A DNA stretch of 64,000 nt from Periplaneta americana (Eukaryota > Arthropoda > Insecta > Blattodea > Blattidae), in contig NC_091131.1 in assembly GCF_040183065.1 (NCBI RefSeq), positions 9,044,501 through 9,108,500 on the forward strand, written 5' to 3'. Position 1 is the stretch's first letter. Every line of letters starts with the position of its first letter. Of this stretch, positions 10,829 through 21,702 are shown one piece after another. Position numbers and translations under genes: made by a program. The notes beneath the pieces are model-generated. The model saw only the letters and a program-made list of their open reading frames with translations, made no database searches and was not told the DNA's origin.

Positions 10829-11814
10829 CAGTGAAACCTGCCTTTGCGGTCACTTCATTTAAACGGCCACCTGGCCAAAAGGCCAATTTTCTCTGGAACC
10901 AATTGGATTTGCCATAAGATCAATACAAATTGTCTCTTTATTTAGCGGCCACCTCATGCTTCGGCCAGCGGCCAGGGTTTGTTTGGATTGGAACCTGACT
11001 ATAACAGTCACTGTCCAACAGAAATGTGTTCACAGATACTGTCTGACCTATTTTTTCGATGGTTAGAGGACAGAGAGCAATATCACGAGGACAATAGCTA
11101 AGTGTACAACAGTACACCCTCCGTATCTTGGGGTTAGTTGGTTACTGTTTTACGACTTTTGTCACTTTTCACTCCGACCCTGCACAGCTATAAATTATTA
11201 CTCGTTTTTAAAGGATTGAAACACGGACTTTTTCTATCGAAAATGTCACAGTATGTTTTAGGTCAGTAGTTAACCATTCGAATTTTTTTAAATTTTTTTC
11301 TCCTCTTTCCATTTTTTTCTATTTGGACCAGCTTTTACGAATTGTTCTTCTTTTTATTCAGTTGATTCGGAGGAACTGTGACGTTAGTTTGAGAGAGAAA
11401 TCATGTCTAACAATAAATCTGGAGTGGTATTAAGTTTAGAGGTAAGACGAAAAATGATTGAAGGAAGTGAGAAGGGAACATCTGCGAGAAAAATTGCAGA
11501 AATATTCAAATGTGGAAGGACACAAATACACGGTATAATTAATAAGAAAAATTAAAAGAATGGTAGCCAAAAAAGAAGAATGGTTCAAGTGTGCGAGGGC
11601 GAAGAAATTGAGTTTTGAAAAGGTTAGTTACAAGAATGGAAGACGCTGACATTAATATGCACGATTGTTGTACGCGCACAGTACTAAAAAGTCAATGAAA
11701 TTCAGTACTTTCATGCTGATTCAGAAAAAACCGCAACCTTAATCAAGCGGCCACCTGATAAAACGGCCATTTTACAAGGTAACTTCAGATGGCCGCCTTA
11801 GACAGGTTTCACTG
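10829..11814 (+). mobile_element. Tigger/pogo-like DNA transposon, deleted
   Basis: The inverted ends are CAGTGAAACCTG at 10829 and CAGGTTTCACTG ending at 11814, each next to TA, the target of the Tc1/mariner/pogo superfamily. GCGGCCACCT-type blocks repeat in inverted form just inside both ends. A small frame at 11403-11555 encodes a CENP-B-type helix-turn-helix. The DDE catalytic part is gone, so the 986-bp element is non-autonomous. It lies wholly within the hAT element and is younger than it. Confidence 0.85.
11403..11555 (+). pseudogene. CENP-B-type HTH remnant of pogo transposase
   Basis: The 50-codon frame starts MSNNKSGVVLSLEVRRKMIE and continues GTSARKIAEIFKCGRTQIHG (from about residue 25), the two-helix pattern of the psq/CENP-B N-terminal DNA-binding domain (S-x-R-K-I-A at ~27-32). 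It ends at a stop at 11553. In the next frame AAGAATGGTAGCCAAAAAAG continues a related text (KNGSQKRRMVQVCEGEEIE), so a frameshift near 11550 truncated the protein. It normally binds the transposon ends. Confidence 0.7.
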
Positions 11815-12071
11815 TATACTTATTTTATTGAAACTTCATGTTCGGAATTTTTAACTTTGTTAATTGTGTTTTTATCACAAGCAAAAAGAATATTTAATTA
11901 CATAGGAATCCGCTCCTTAATCATGACATCTTTCGAAAGCACAAGAATCGCATATTGGCCAACTGAGCAAAAGAAGACGTGTTGCATAGCGTAAGAAGGT
12001 AAGACCAAAGATAAACCTACATGGAGTAGACTGTGATGTCCTGATAATGCATGCGAAATTGTCGTTGCAAG

Positions 12072-12223
12072 CAGTGGCGGCTCGTGATAAAATATTATGT
12101 GTGTTCACAGTTTTGTGGTTCCAAAATCGAAGAGAATTTGAAATCGTACGTTTAGTCTAATATGAAATGTCATGATTCCAATGTGCCACTATCGAAAAAA
12201 ACCGTATATAAATTTAAAACAAC

Positions 12224-12274
<51 letters not shown>

Positions 12275-13092
12275 AACTCAGTCTTTCTATTTCCAATTTT
12301 TCTTGGTAAGCCAGTTTACCCAGTTTTTTACTGTTCAAAATTACTTGAACAGACTTCATTGTTTACGTTTGTTAAAAATGAATACATACCACATTCTCGT
12401 TATTTACAAACGCGTGTGTTCAGTAATATATTTTGATTCACAACACACTGATACACTATAGCCTATACCAGTACTGTAATCCCACTCGCATAGATTACTA
12501 TAAATACATGCCAGTAAATATTATTCTTAAATATTATACACCACCATACAGATACTTAAATTCATACCACCACCACAGTCAGCCAACACGTGTTCGAAAG
12601 CCAAACTATGCTATTATGCCGACACTGAAGTATAGTAATTCACAAACTACACTATCGTAGCAGCACTGTACACACATCCACGTAAGTAAACGTCCCTACA
12701 GTCAGATGCTGACATCTACAGGCTATTAAATTTCCTCCTCGAGATATAGCACGTGAACGATAGGCATCGATGGACCTGACATCTGTAGGATAGATACTCA
12801 TCATGTTCACTTAACACTTTGTGCTCTTGACGAGTCATAAGCGGCCAGTTGAAGACAATTTTCTCCCGCGCATGCGTGAAATTCCTGCAGCCATCTCGAA
12901 AAGAGCACGGCTTGTACGTGAACGGATGTTGCCAAGTTTACGTAAGAAGTTGATGCAAGATGCGGCAAGTTTAAAATACTCGATTCTGATATTATACATC
13001 CCCACTATGTCAATACGGTATCAAATAATAAAACTAGTCGTGCATTAATGGAAACAAGGTGTTCACGTGCTCTTATTGACGCACCGCCACTG
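12072..13092. mobile_element. hAT-like non-autonomous element, CAGTGGCGG ends
   Basis: The left end CAGTGGCGGCTCGTG (12072) is matched by the reversed right end CAGTGGCGGTGCGTC (13092). GTTGCAAG on the left and GTTCCAAG on the right form an 8-bp target duplication with one change. No transposase remains. The interior contains an (AAT)n array and short frames at 12162, 12433 and 12821 that look like chance. The same nine-base terminus ends a second element at 34510-35816. Confidence 0.75.
12225..12272. repeat. (AAT)n microsatellite
   Basis: About 48 bp of AAT triplets lie inside the hAT-like element. Confidence 0.95.
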
Positions 13093-13374
13093 GTTCCAAG
13101 TCTTCCTGGAATGGAGTGGTCGCGAGGAATTACACTTCCGTTTTCCCTGCTGCCAGGCAACGCCGTTACATAGCCATTTCTGGCAGTGGCGACCCGTTAC
13201 GAGTCCAATATGGTAGCAGACATTCCGACATTCAGTAGTAATCCATACACGGCGTACAGTCAACAAACCGAGGAAAATAAGAAACACAGGGACGCTTGTA
13301 TTTGTTACTGGTGGCTCAGCGTTCTTCGGATAACAAGGCAACTGTTAACGAAACCTCCCCTCGAGCTACGCATA
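13093..13374. other. Unassigned GC-richer DNA
   Basis: A 92-residue minus-strand frame (13063-13341) contains CYHIGLVTGRHCQKWLCNGV, which has the look of a recurring repeat-derived text, but I cannot name a family and it overlaps the end of the hAT-like element. Confidence 0.3.
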
Positions 13375-13382
13375 CAGAGGAT

Positions 13383-13604
13383 TTTTAGTAGGTTTTTTTA
13401 CGACGCTTTTTCAACATCTTAGGTTATTTAGCGTCTGAATGAGATGAAGGTGATACTGCCGGTGAAATGAGTCCGGGGTCCAGCATTTGCTCGTATTGAG
13501 TTGAGGGAAAACCCCGGAAAAAACCTCAACCCCGACCGGGAATCGAACCCGGGCCACCTGGTTTCGCGGCCAGACGCGCTAGCCGTTACTCCACAGGAGT
13601 GGAC
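13383..13604 (-). mobile_element. SINE A, copy with internal deletions
   Basis: This is a SINE A copy with head on the right (CCACAGGAGTGGAC) and tail on the left (acgacgctttttcaacatct). It has lost short pieces, including the accgaaagttaccc block and the gggtaacttgc block. The target duplication CAGAGGAT (13375-13382 and 13605-13612) frames it exactly. Confidence 0.9.
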
Positions 13605-13654
13605 CAGAGGATATTCCAGGAGAAAGAAAAAACCTTTAATTTCTCGTATTTTCT

Positions 13655-14240
13655 ACTTACAAATGACTTTTAGAGAATCTGGAGGTTCATTGCCGCCCTC
13701 ACATAAGCCCGCCATCGGTCCCTGTCCTGAGCAAGATTAATCCAGTCCCTACCATCATATCCCACCTCCCTCAAATCCATTTCAATATTAATATTATCCT
13801 CTCATCTACGTCTCGGCCTCCCCAAAGGTCTTTTTCCCCCTCAGGTCTTCCAACTAACACTCCATATGCATTTCTGGATTCACCCAAATGTACTACATGC
13901 CCTGCCCATCTCAAACGTCTGGATTTAATGTTTGTAATTGCTAGGTGAAGAATACAATGCGTGCAGTTCTGCGTTGTGTAACTTTCTCCATTCCCCTGTA
14001 ACTTCATCTTAGCCCCAAATATTTTCCTAAGCACCTTATTCTCGAACACCCTTAACCTCTGTTCCTTTCTCAAAGTGAGAGTCTAAGTTTCACAACCATA
14101 CAGAACAATCGGTACCTAATATAACTTTTATAAATTCTGTCAGTTTCTTTGAAAGCAGAATGGATGACAAAAGCTTCTTAACCGAATAATAGCAGATATT
14201 TCCCTCATTTATTCTGCGATTAATTTCCTTCATATTGTCT
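13655..14240 (-). mobile_element. RTE-like LINE, frameshifted 3' fragment
   Basis: The fragment starts with the 3' end ACTTACAAATGACTTTTAGA and contains, in several broken frames, the RRLRWAGHV block and the [19 protein letters not shown] block (100-residue frame at 13771-14073). It stops near 14240, where a DDE transposase fragment begins. Indels at 13790, 13945 and 14000 make it older than the 2226 copy. Confidence 0.85.
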
Positions 14241-14600
14241 ACACTATCGTAAAAAGTCTGGTTCTCGCTTATTACATCACCATGACAACGAGTTTGTTTC
14301 TGAAGGTTCTGGTGGTCGTGTTATCAGTAGACACTTTCCTGTTACTTGGCCTTCAAGATCGCCAGATATTAACACAGCAGATTATTGGCTGTGGAGCTGT
14401 CTGAAGGAAAGAGTGTTCTTGAGCAAACCTACGACAATATTGTTGACGAGTTGAAGGACTCCGTCAGACACACTGTGGCAGATATTCCAGAACACGAACT
14501 GAGAGCTGCTGTATACAGCGTTTAAGAGAGAATGTTACTTGTACAAGAACATAGTGGTGAACACATACAACATCTACGATGAAGTTATGGTAATAATGGT
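14241..14600 (+). pseudogene. DDE transposase tail (DUF4817-type element)
   Basis: From about 14288 the plus strand reads DNEFVSEGSGGRVISRHFPV then TWPSRSPDINTADYWLWSCL and KERVF, the end of the catalytic core of a mariner/IS630-related transposase (the WPSRSPD-x-N-x-x-D-Y-W-L-W block carries the last acidic residue). A frameshift follows within about 20 codons. The matching helix-turn-helix end of this type of protein is found separately at 47788-48047. Confidence 0.7.
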
Positions 14601-14740
14601 GGTACAAAAAATTCATTTTCTTGTGTAATATGCCGATGCCAAAATTTTTAATACTATGTAGAAAATATGAGCAATTGAAGTTAGGGCCTACCTCTTTTAA
14701 ATATCCCTATACTTCAGGTTAATGTAGTTTTAACCTTATA

Positions 14741-15827
14741 CAGGGACATCATTTTATTTTTACTAACATTTTTAATATTAACCTGGCTATACCTTTAGAG
14801 AACCGGAAACACAGATTGCTACCCCCTTCCACGACTGTAGTCCGATGATACTGGCGTAAAACACAAACAAATCACTCTACTAGTTATAGGAGGGAAGAAA
14901 AGTAGTTCATCCATTTACTTAAACTAGGAAATATCGCGATTTTGAGTTCGATAATTTTCATTAGGTTTTTGTTTAATTAAAATACAGTACAGTATTAAGA
15001 ATAAGTGTTTTTACTCACGAACTGAGTTAGCCATGCGAACGTGTTCATTATGCAGTGTATATTATACTGTCTACAACACTTTAGCGTACAATATAGAGAA
15101 TGAAGTTAATTGAAAAATAATCATAATATGGATATTTAAACACATTTTTTAAAATGGTGGCCGTTCATTTCGATACAGGCTTCAGTTCTTTTGTGCATAT
15201 TATCGCACTATAGACTATTGCATCTAATTCCAATTGCCAGTTTCGTCCTTCGTAATAGTAACTCATGTTGAAATAATTTTGTACCTAGTCTATGAAAGAG
15301 TACCTTACGTACTGTAAATTCAATCTTCACTTCTACCCGACCCGCACAGATAAAATTACTCAGACATGCTATCTACTGTCCGTCCAAGTGGATCGTAGAA
15401 AGGGGGGAAATCACGTGACAGTTAATTACATAACGAGGCCCTTTTATTTAAGTTATTTTAAACAGTTGTATAATATTACGTAAACGTCCGATTCCTAACA
15501 GAAATTAATGATTTCAGAAAAGAGCTAAGACAGCCCTGCTTTTACAGAGGGGCGAGCAGAAGCAGGTGGGGGAAATCGGGATGCGACGTAGGCAAACGCA
15601 CAGTACCTGTGCGAAAATATGATTCAATATTGAAAGCTCTTTCGTCACTTGAAAACGCGAACATATTTCTGGAACATACTATACTCACTAACTCAGTGCT
15701 GTTTACTATCTGCGGTCTTGGATCTGTGTGTGGAGGACAGTTGGAACTTCATTAGTAGAAGGGGTGGGAGTGAAGTACATTAAAAAACTCAGGTGCAATA
15801 AAAATTGAAGTAAAAATGATTTCCCTG
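14741..15827. mobile_element. DNA element, CAGGGACATC ends, copy 1
   Basis: The left end CAGGGACATCATTTTATTTT is matched on the right by the reversed CAGGGAAATCATTTTTAC. A TA (possibly TATA) lies next to each end. A second copy at 55721-57352 aligns along its length; this copy lacks about 550 bp of the middle. No frame of coding size is shared by the two, so the family looks non-autonomous. A TA target would fit the Tc1/mariner group, but the superfamily is not settled. Confidence 0.8.
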
Positions 15828-16162
15828 TATATCTATCTGAAGTGTAAAGCCGTGTATCCTAGAAGCGAGGTTGGTACGCTCGGCGGCCTCTCGCAGCAGC
15901 CTCGCTTGTTGTTTGCCTCGCGGTTTTGTTCTTTTAGTAGCGAGGCAAGATCGCGAAGCATCGTGAGCCACCAGTTAGTGTGAGGCAAGTGGGGCAGTAA
16001 CATCGGGTTGCGTGATGACATCTTTACACACTAACGGTCCACGCGGTGCGAGTTAATCACTGCGAGGCACCTTTGAATCGCATCCAAAAACTAACTGGAA
16101 TTGACTTACGGGTGGGGCAGCGTCGTACTTCGGTAAAGCATCCACTGAAAGAAGCAAGCAGC
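15828..16162. other. GC-richer unassigned DNA
   Basis: The stretch lies between a DNA element and SINE B. It has two overlapping minus-strand frames of 60-62 residues that I do not recognise and no visible repeat ends. Confidence 0.3.
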
Positions 16163-16335
16163 CACCGGCTTAGCTCGGTCAACTGAGGCGCTTGCCTGTC
16201 GAGCCGGAGTTGCTCTCGGGCTGATTACCTGGATGGGTTTATTTTCGAGATTTTCCCCAACGTAAGGCGATTATCAGGTAATTTATGGCGAATCATCTCG
16301 CCAAATCTGGTACTGTCATCCTCTGAGGAGTTTAG
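16163..16335 (+). mobile_element. SINE B, partial
   Basis: A tRNA-like head (CCGGCTTAGCTCGGTCAACT) leads into GATTACCTGG, TTTTCGAGATTTTCCCCAAC, AAGGCGATTATCAGGTAAT and GGCGAATCATCTCGCC, the SINE B order seen in full at 61364-61615. The box B stretch is deleted. Confidence 0.75.
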
Positions 16336-16423
16336 TGCTGAGAGGAATGCGGTTCCGACTAGTCTAGCGCGGTACTGGAGTGGGAGGGAACAGTGACAGC
16401 GGCAGTCTGGAAGGAAGTACAAT

Positions 16424-17583
16424 CACAGTCTACTATATACAGTCGCGAAGCTCAATATGTAGTAAAAATGCAAACATGGGTAGTTTCCCACCACTAGGAT
16501 CGCTACTATCGCCTCATCATCACAGATCTCTCCTAGCAGACGACAAAATATGTTACACTTTCGTTGTCGTGTTCTTTTGGAAAAATTAACACCTTCCTTC
16601 CATTATTGAAATATTAAATGGATAAAATTCACTTATTATTTTAACGAAGTATATTAAATTCCACCATAAACTCGAAGATACCTGCAAGAAATAGGTTAAT
16701 ATTATTTTTGTTTCTGCAAAACGAACTGAAATTTACTATAATCGCTTCACTCATTCAAGATTATAGCGATAATGAACTATGAAACCAATAAATATTAATA
16801 ATGCATTTCCCTTTACAACAATAATATAATAACAATAATAATGGAAATATGAACTAATGGGAGTAACTTACGTGTACCGGTACTTGTAGTGTACGCTTAC
16901 GTAGTTAACAAAGTGGGATGAGGTTAAGCAATAATAATCACACCAGAATTGGAAATAAAACGTGATCAATAAATTTTATTGTAACAGACTTACTTTTTCT
17001 ACGTCTCTAGTAAAGTAACAAATAAAAATAACAACAAAATTAACAGCTATAATTAAAAACGTATCCTTTGAAAAAAAAAGTAGGTCTAAGTTGTCTGAAA
17101 ATGTACAATTATTCAAGAAATCAGCTGATACAGACGTAGAATTAGTGCAAAGCTTTTGTTTCTCAGCTGCAGGTAATAACAGAACAGGTTTATTTGAAAC
17201 ATCAAATAAAGTTGGAACTGCATTCCAGATTAATTTATTTTTGTTTTCATTCATAAATTGTGTGTTTTCGAAATGTAGAGAGCAAAACTTCATATTATTA
17301 TAAAGATATGTTTCATTCTTTGTCATTAGATCTTCCCTCCTGCTGTTTATTAATCACTTTTTGCATCTAGAAGTAAAATAAGAAATAGATGTTAGGATTT
17401 TTCTTCACAAGCATCAATGCGAAATACGCAACGACCTAGCACTTGATGGAAATACAGTCCATTCTAAATCCAAAGTCGACCGTGGACAGTCTATTGTTTC
17501 TAGTTGCTAACCGCTTGGAGCGCTTTATCGCGAGATTTGCAAAAGATCACCTCAAGCTTCGCGACTGTATATAGTAGACTGTG
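16424..17583 (-). mobile_element. P-superfamily-like DNA transposon
   Basis: The 1160-bp element has 29-bp perfect inverted ends (16424-16452 and 17555-17583; the left begins CACAGTCTACTATATACAGT). It is flanked by a 7-bp target duplication GTACAAT (16417-16423 and 17584-17590). Inside, on the minus strand, is a remnant of a THAP domain (16976-17326). P-element transposases carry an N-terminal THAP domain and the family makes 7-8 bp duplications, so the P superfamily is the best fit. The GTPase-like insert and catalytic domain are missing. A 169-bp miniature copy with the same two ends is at 47619-47787. Confidence 0.8.
16976..17326 (-). pseudogene. THAP-domain remnant (P-like transposase N-terminus)
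   Basis: The 116-residue frame reads MKFCSLHFENTQFMNENKNK then LIWNAVPTLFD (about residues 11-42). The C-x-x-H-F pair supplies the last two zinc ligands of a C2CH THAP finger and AVPTLF is its hallmark C-terminal box. Upstream to about 17470 the minus strand gives LGRCVFRIDACEEKS and, in other frames, weak continuations, so the first half of the domain is broken by stops and frameshifts. The rest of the frame (after ~50) is not conserved text. In a working element this domain binds the transposon ends in the nucleus. Confidence 0.75.
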
Positions 17584-17699
17584 GTACAATCATACTGAAA
17601 ACGTTCGCCCAATTTACGAGAGCAGTATGCCTATTAGTTTTCTAACGTATTTTTGGCGAGATAGAGATACAACCATTCGTACTTACGTGTTCAGAGAAG

Positions 17700-17850
17700 G
17701 AAAGTATTGTAGAAAATTTTATTTATTTATTTATTTATTTATTATTTTGGTGAAGTTAAGGCCATCACACCACCAGAAATACAAATACAATAAAATAAAG
17801 AAAAGGAAAAATCATAATACAAGTACAATAATATAAATGAAAAGAAGAAT
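17700..17850 (-). mobile_element. CR1-like LINE, 3' tail fragment
   Basis: A (TTTA)n run is followed by GGTGAAGTTAAGGCCATCACACCA, which matches the 3' UTR of the CR1-like LINE seen at 31290, 41738, 47149 and 53247 (motif: guttaaggcc and its inverse ggccttaac). Only the tail is left. The matching part itself is shorter than 20 bp. Confidence 0.6.
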
Positions 17851-18529
17851 CACACTATAAAACTTAGTGATTAGCAGAATTGAATTAAATTTGTAAAGTA
17901 ATCAATTTGAATATATTGTACTGCTGAACTCGCTTGAGAAGTATAACTACTTGATTCTGTATTTTAAGATATCACCAACAAATGATTTTCGCATGACATT
18001 ATAGGAATCTGTTTTTCACGATACCAATCACACATATTCTAAAATTCCAATAGAATAAAACCAAAAATTTTCCACAGCATGTTTCCTTAAAAATGACTTG
18101 TAACGGTGAAATATTTAATGTGAATAATTCATATAATATTAACATAGCTAACATCAGACAGACGTTTGAGCAAAAATTGCAACAATATATTTAATATATT
18201 AATAACAAAACCATATAGGCCTAGATAAACAATATGTATATGAAATATTCACACACTACTACAAACTGAAGACTGCATATTTTTGGACGATTAATACTTC
18301 CCACTCCGCTCGGCTCGGCTTGGCTGTAGCAACAAAAGAATCTACCTGCAACCCCCCCGCACCGATGGCAAGAATACCTCAGGTCCCAGCGCTAAACTCG
18401 TCGGAGGAAGACAGTACTTGATAAAGCGTCATTAAAACATAATGAGGCATGTAGCTTAATGGTTGGGTCAGAGTTGGCCGCGTAAATTACGTGATACATA
18501 TTTTACGTAAATTACGGCACTTAGAAGAA
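17851..18529. other. Unassigned AT-rich DNA
   Basis: No frames, ends or repeats were found, apart from a short GC-richer patch at 18300-18400 containing CTCGGCTCGGCTTGGCTG. Confidence 0.35.
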
Positions 18530-18749
18530 TTAGGGGAGAGTCGGGTACTATCGTACATCGGATAATATCGGACAGTGAGTTTCTTTCATCTACCACACGA
18601 TGATAGTACCTGATTGACATGGTTACGTTTCTGTGATGTCGCATAGAGAAACGTAACCATGTCATTCAGGTACTGTCATATGGTGGTAGATGAAAGAAAC
18701 GCACTGTCCGATACTACCCGATGTCCGATACTACCCGACTCTCCCCTAA
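18530..18749. mobile_element. Foldback (hairpin) miniature element
   Basis: Two arms of about 100 bp are reverse complements of each other around a spacer of roughly 12 bp (GTGATGTCGCAT region, 18634-18645). The left arm starts TTAGGGGAGAGTCGGGTACT and the right arm ends with its complement. The right arm carries one short internal duplication (GATACTACCCGATGTCC). It has no coding capacity. Arms nearly as long as the element place it among foldback/MITE elements. Confidence 0.9.
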
Positions 18750-19254
18750 TATTGTACACGATTTTCTGTTCGCAGTAATAAATTATATTCATGAAGTGAA
18801 TTAATAAGTTACATATTCCAATAAGCTTGAATACGCCATGTTTTCAATTATAAAGCCACAAAATGTAGCCTACAATTTGAGCAGTTTTCTTTTTTCAAAT
18901 TTTTTTTTTGGAATAAAACCAAGTTCGTCATATTTGCTATGTAAAGATCTTCCTGCGTACGACGATTTCGTTTTCAACTTTTATTTTAATACAGAATCTT
19001 ACAAACTTCAAAATCACTGATTATACTCTTACTCAACGATTTGGAACTACACTGTGAAGTGAAGTTGATTATGTTATTTCACCCTTTTAACAATGAGGTA
19101 AAAATGTGTAATATAGGCTACACTGAACCTTGTACTAACGTACTGAATGATTCACTATGGCTCTTGACAGTTCTGCTAAGTGGATATGAAAAGTCACATA
19201 TTTGTAATCCTGCAGCGTCATATTTGCGATTCCTAGTAAGAACTTACATCGTAC
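18750..19254. other. Unassigned AT-rich DNA
   Basis: Two adjacent plus-strand frames (18838-19020, 19041-19271) have the composition of AT-rich chance frames. Nothing else is visible. Confidence 0.35.
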
Positions 19255-19825
19255 TTACTTACTGGCTTTAAGGAACCCGGAGATTCATTGCCGCCCTCAC
19301 ATAAGCCCGCCATCGGTCCCTATCCTGAGCAAGATTAATCCATTCTCTACATCATATCCCACCTCCCTCAAATCCATTTTAATATTATCTTCCCATCTAC
19401 GTCTCGGCCTCTCTAAAGGTCTTTCTCCCTCCGGCCTCCCAACTAACACTCTATATGCATTCTGGATTCGCCCATTCGTGCTACATGCCCTGCCCATCTC
19501 AAACGTCTGGATTTAATGTTCCTAGTTATTCAGGTGAAGAATACAATGCGTGCGGTTGTGTTGTGTAACTTTCTCCATTCTCCTGTAACTTCATCCCTCT
19601 TAGCTCCAAATATTTTCCTAAGTACCTTATTCTCAAACACCCTTAACCTAAGTTCCTCTCTCAAAGTGAAAGTCCAAGTTTCACAACCATAAAGAACAAC
19701 CGGTAATATAACTTTTATAAATTCTAACTTTCAGATTATTTGACAGCAGACTAGATGACAAAAGCTTCTCAACCGAATAATAACAGGCATTTTCCATATT
19801 TGTTCTGTGTTTAATTTCCTCACAT
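19255..19825 (-). mobile_element. RTE-like LINE, 3' fragment
   Basis: The ACTTACTTACTGGCTTTAAG tail leads into [20 protein letters not shown] (66-residue frame at 19297) and, in shifted frames, the [18 protein letters not shown] and LYGCETW blocks. The copy ends at about 19825 upstream of the [16 protein letters not shown] block. Several 1-bp indels break the frame. Confidence 0.85.
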
Positions 19826-19904
19826 TATAACAGAAGAAAAATTACAGTCGCAAAGATTTCAGCAAGGATGCAGAGTACAGTATTCTCGCCGGCCTATTTA
19901 AGGA

Positions 19905-20030
19905 GAATGCCAGGTAATCTATGGCGAATCCTTGGCCACATTTCGCCAAATACCATCTCGCTATCGCCAATTCCATCGACGCTAAGTAACTTAGTAGTTG
20001 ATTCGTCGTTAAATAAACAACTAAAAACAT
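19905..20030 (+). mobile_element. SINE B, 5'-truncated
   Basis: The body text GCCAGGTAATCTATGGCGAA, CATTTCGCCAAATACCATCT and CGTTAAATAAACAAC agrees closely with the SINE B copy at 61364. The tRNA-like head is missing. Confidence 0.8.
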
Positions 20031-20320
20031 TCCAGGTAGATCCATGTCGACACTTGTGATGATTCAGCCTGCAAGTAGGCCCTACTTCCGAAGCATTGCA
20101 AGTATTGAGTTGAAAAGCCAAAATATTTCTTCCGAACAGGAAAGACATTTATGGGAAATATTGACAAAACTAGGGAATTTCGAGCTAAGTACGCGGTTTT
20201 TCCATAACTCATGTGTACCTGTTGTAGAGTCTGAAAATAACCGTACACAATAGCTGTTTCCGATATCTAGATCATTACATAAAAGTTCACTAGACCACTG
20301 GAAAACTGGAGGCGACAGTT
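20031..20320. other. Unassigned DNA
   Basis: Overlapping frames of 67-84 residues on both strands share the same bases; none is recognisable. Confidence 0.3.
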
Positions 20321-21420
20321 GTGTGTATGTATTTATTCACACTGCAATGGGTATATACCCGGTGGCAGTGATAACTAATTACACTCAGTGATGACAATAA
20401 TAAACTTGTTAATTAAAAATACAATTAATAATAATACTAATAATTAATACCAACAATAATAATAACAACAACAATAGGGAATATACTAAATTAAATGAAA
20501 CGATCACTTAAAATAACATTTGAAATATTCTAATTTGTATCTTAAAACTAAGATCGAACTAAAACCCACGAGTATATGTTCATATCTGCACAAGTACCTT
20601 TCAACATTACACTCATTTCGCTGTCAACTCACTCACTGCACTGGAACTACGACACATTTCACTGATTCTATCCTGATTTCACTAACACTTCAAAAACATT
20701 TCACTGCTCAAATTCTTTGCACTGCCACTATAAACTATAAAGCTTCACTGACAGGAACACGTTTCACTTACACAGCACACTTCACTGACACGACATACTT
20801 CTTCACTGATACAACATAATTCTTCACTGGTACAACATTTCAATAACAACATATCATTTACACCTTTTAACTACTGTGTATAATTACCGTCTATTAGTAA
20901 GGTCCTTAAGCCTATTTTTAAATGCATTTTTGGTTGTTGGTAAACCCTTTAGTAAGTCTGCAGGTAAAGCATTCCAGTCCCTGATAGTACGATTGAGAAA
21001 AGAAAACTTTCCATTGTCCGTCCTCTGTCTTCTTTCCCTCAATTTATAAGAGTGGTCGTTCCTTGAAGAGTAATTTGGCGGCTGCAACCTATTTTTTATT
21101 TCTCTCCAGGCAGGCTCACCTCTGTATGTTATATAACGTGTTGGATCCTTCGTTTTGAGGTTTAGGTAGGAGTCTGTTGCTTCTTTTAAAAGTGATGTCT
21201 GCCAAGGCAAACCTGTGGGAATGGATTACTGCCATCAAATCGAGTTGAGCCGGTTTATGCGCAGAGCAAGTTCTAGTAATACGATAAGATATTGTGTATA
21301 TGTTGAGAGTTTGTCACCTCTTTCACATGGAGTATCGCTATTACTTTGCATGGTCATTAGGCTTACCCTTGGCCTCCTTCCTTTTTTTTCTCCCACAATG
21401 TATTAATTATTGCTTGTTTA
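20321..21420 (-). mobile_element. Non-LTR retrotransposon, 3' end
   Basis: The minus-strand frame at 20884-21210 (108 residues) holds RNDHSYKLRERRQRTDNGKF and FLNRTIRDWNALPADLL (~48-84), the C-terminal tail of a Jockey/R1-group reverse transcriptase (pattern R-T-x-x-x-K-x-S-F-x-N-R-T-I-x-x-W-N-x-L-P). Its 3' UTR extends leftward to a TATTTATTCACACTG end with the short hairpin CACTGCAATGGG/GGTGGCAGTG. No endonuclease or catalytic RT is left. The short repetitive CACTGA frame at 20520-20819 on the other strand is not coding. Confidence 0.75.
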
Positions 21421-21702
21421 ATTTTTCAACTTTCCTTGAACAACCGATACTAGCTAATGGATTCGTTTAGAACGAAAACAATTTTCACAAAAATCACATT
21501 CCTGAATATAGATATAGAAAACCTGACTTCTAGTCCGGTATGAGGTAGCGGAAACGACCATTTTGCACAGGTAATATTGGTACAATGGGATAATTCGTCC
21601 AGGTAAATTTAAAAGAAGTATTATATGGCATATCTAGATCCATTTCTAATACTTTATGACAGGCGTTTAAACTCTATTCAACATCCAGATTTTTTTTTGC
21701 AC
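21421..21702. other. Unassigned DNA
   Basis: No repeat end or reading frame of note lies between the two LINE remnants. Confidence 0.35.

Larger units (their letters stand above)
8917..11919 (-). mobile_element. hAT DNA transposon, 3.0 kb, decayed
   Basis: The ends are inverted: TAGGGAGCGGATTTTTATGT on the left and, reversed, TAAGGAGCGGATTCCTATGT on the right. They are bounded by a perfect 8-bp target duplication ATCATGAC (8909-8916 and 11920-11927), the length typical of hAT elements. A hAT transposase C-terminus lies inside on the minus strand (9065-9650), which fits the family call. About 1 kb of the interior is a later Tigger/pogo-like insertion at 10829-11814, so the hAT itself was about 2 kb. 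Confidence 0.85.

Noticed and set aside
20520-20819. Plus-strand frame with repeated T/F/D residues
   Set aside because: It is a chance frame over CACTGA-type simple repeats in a LINE 3' UTR.
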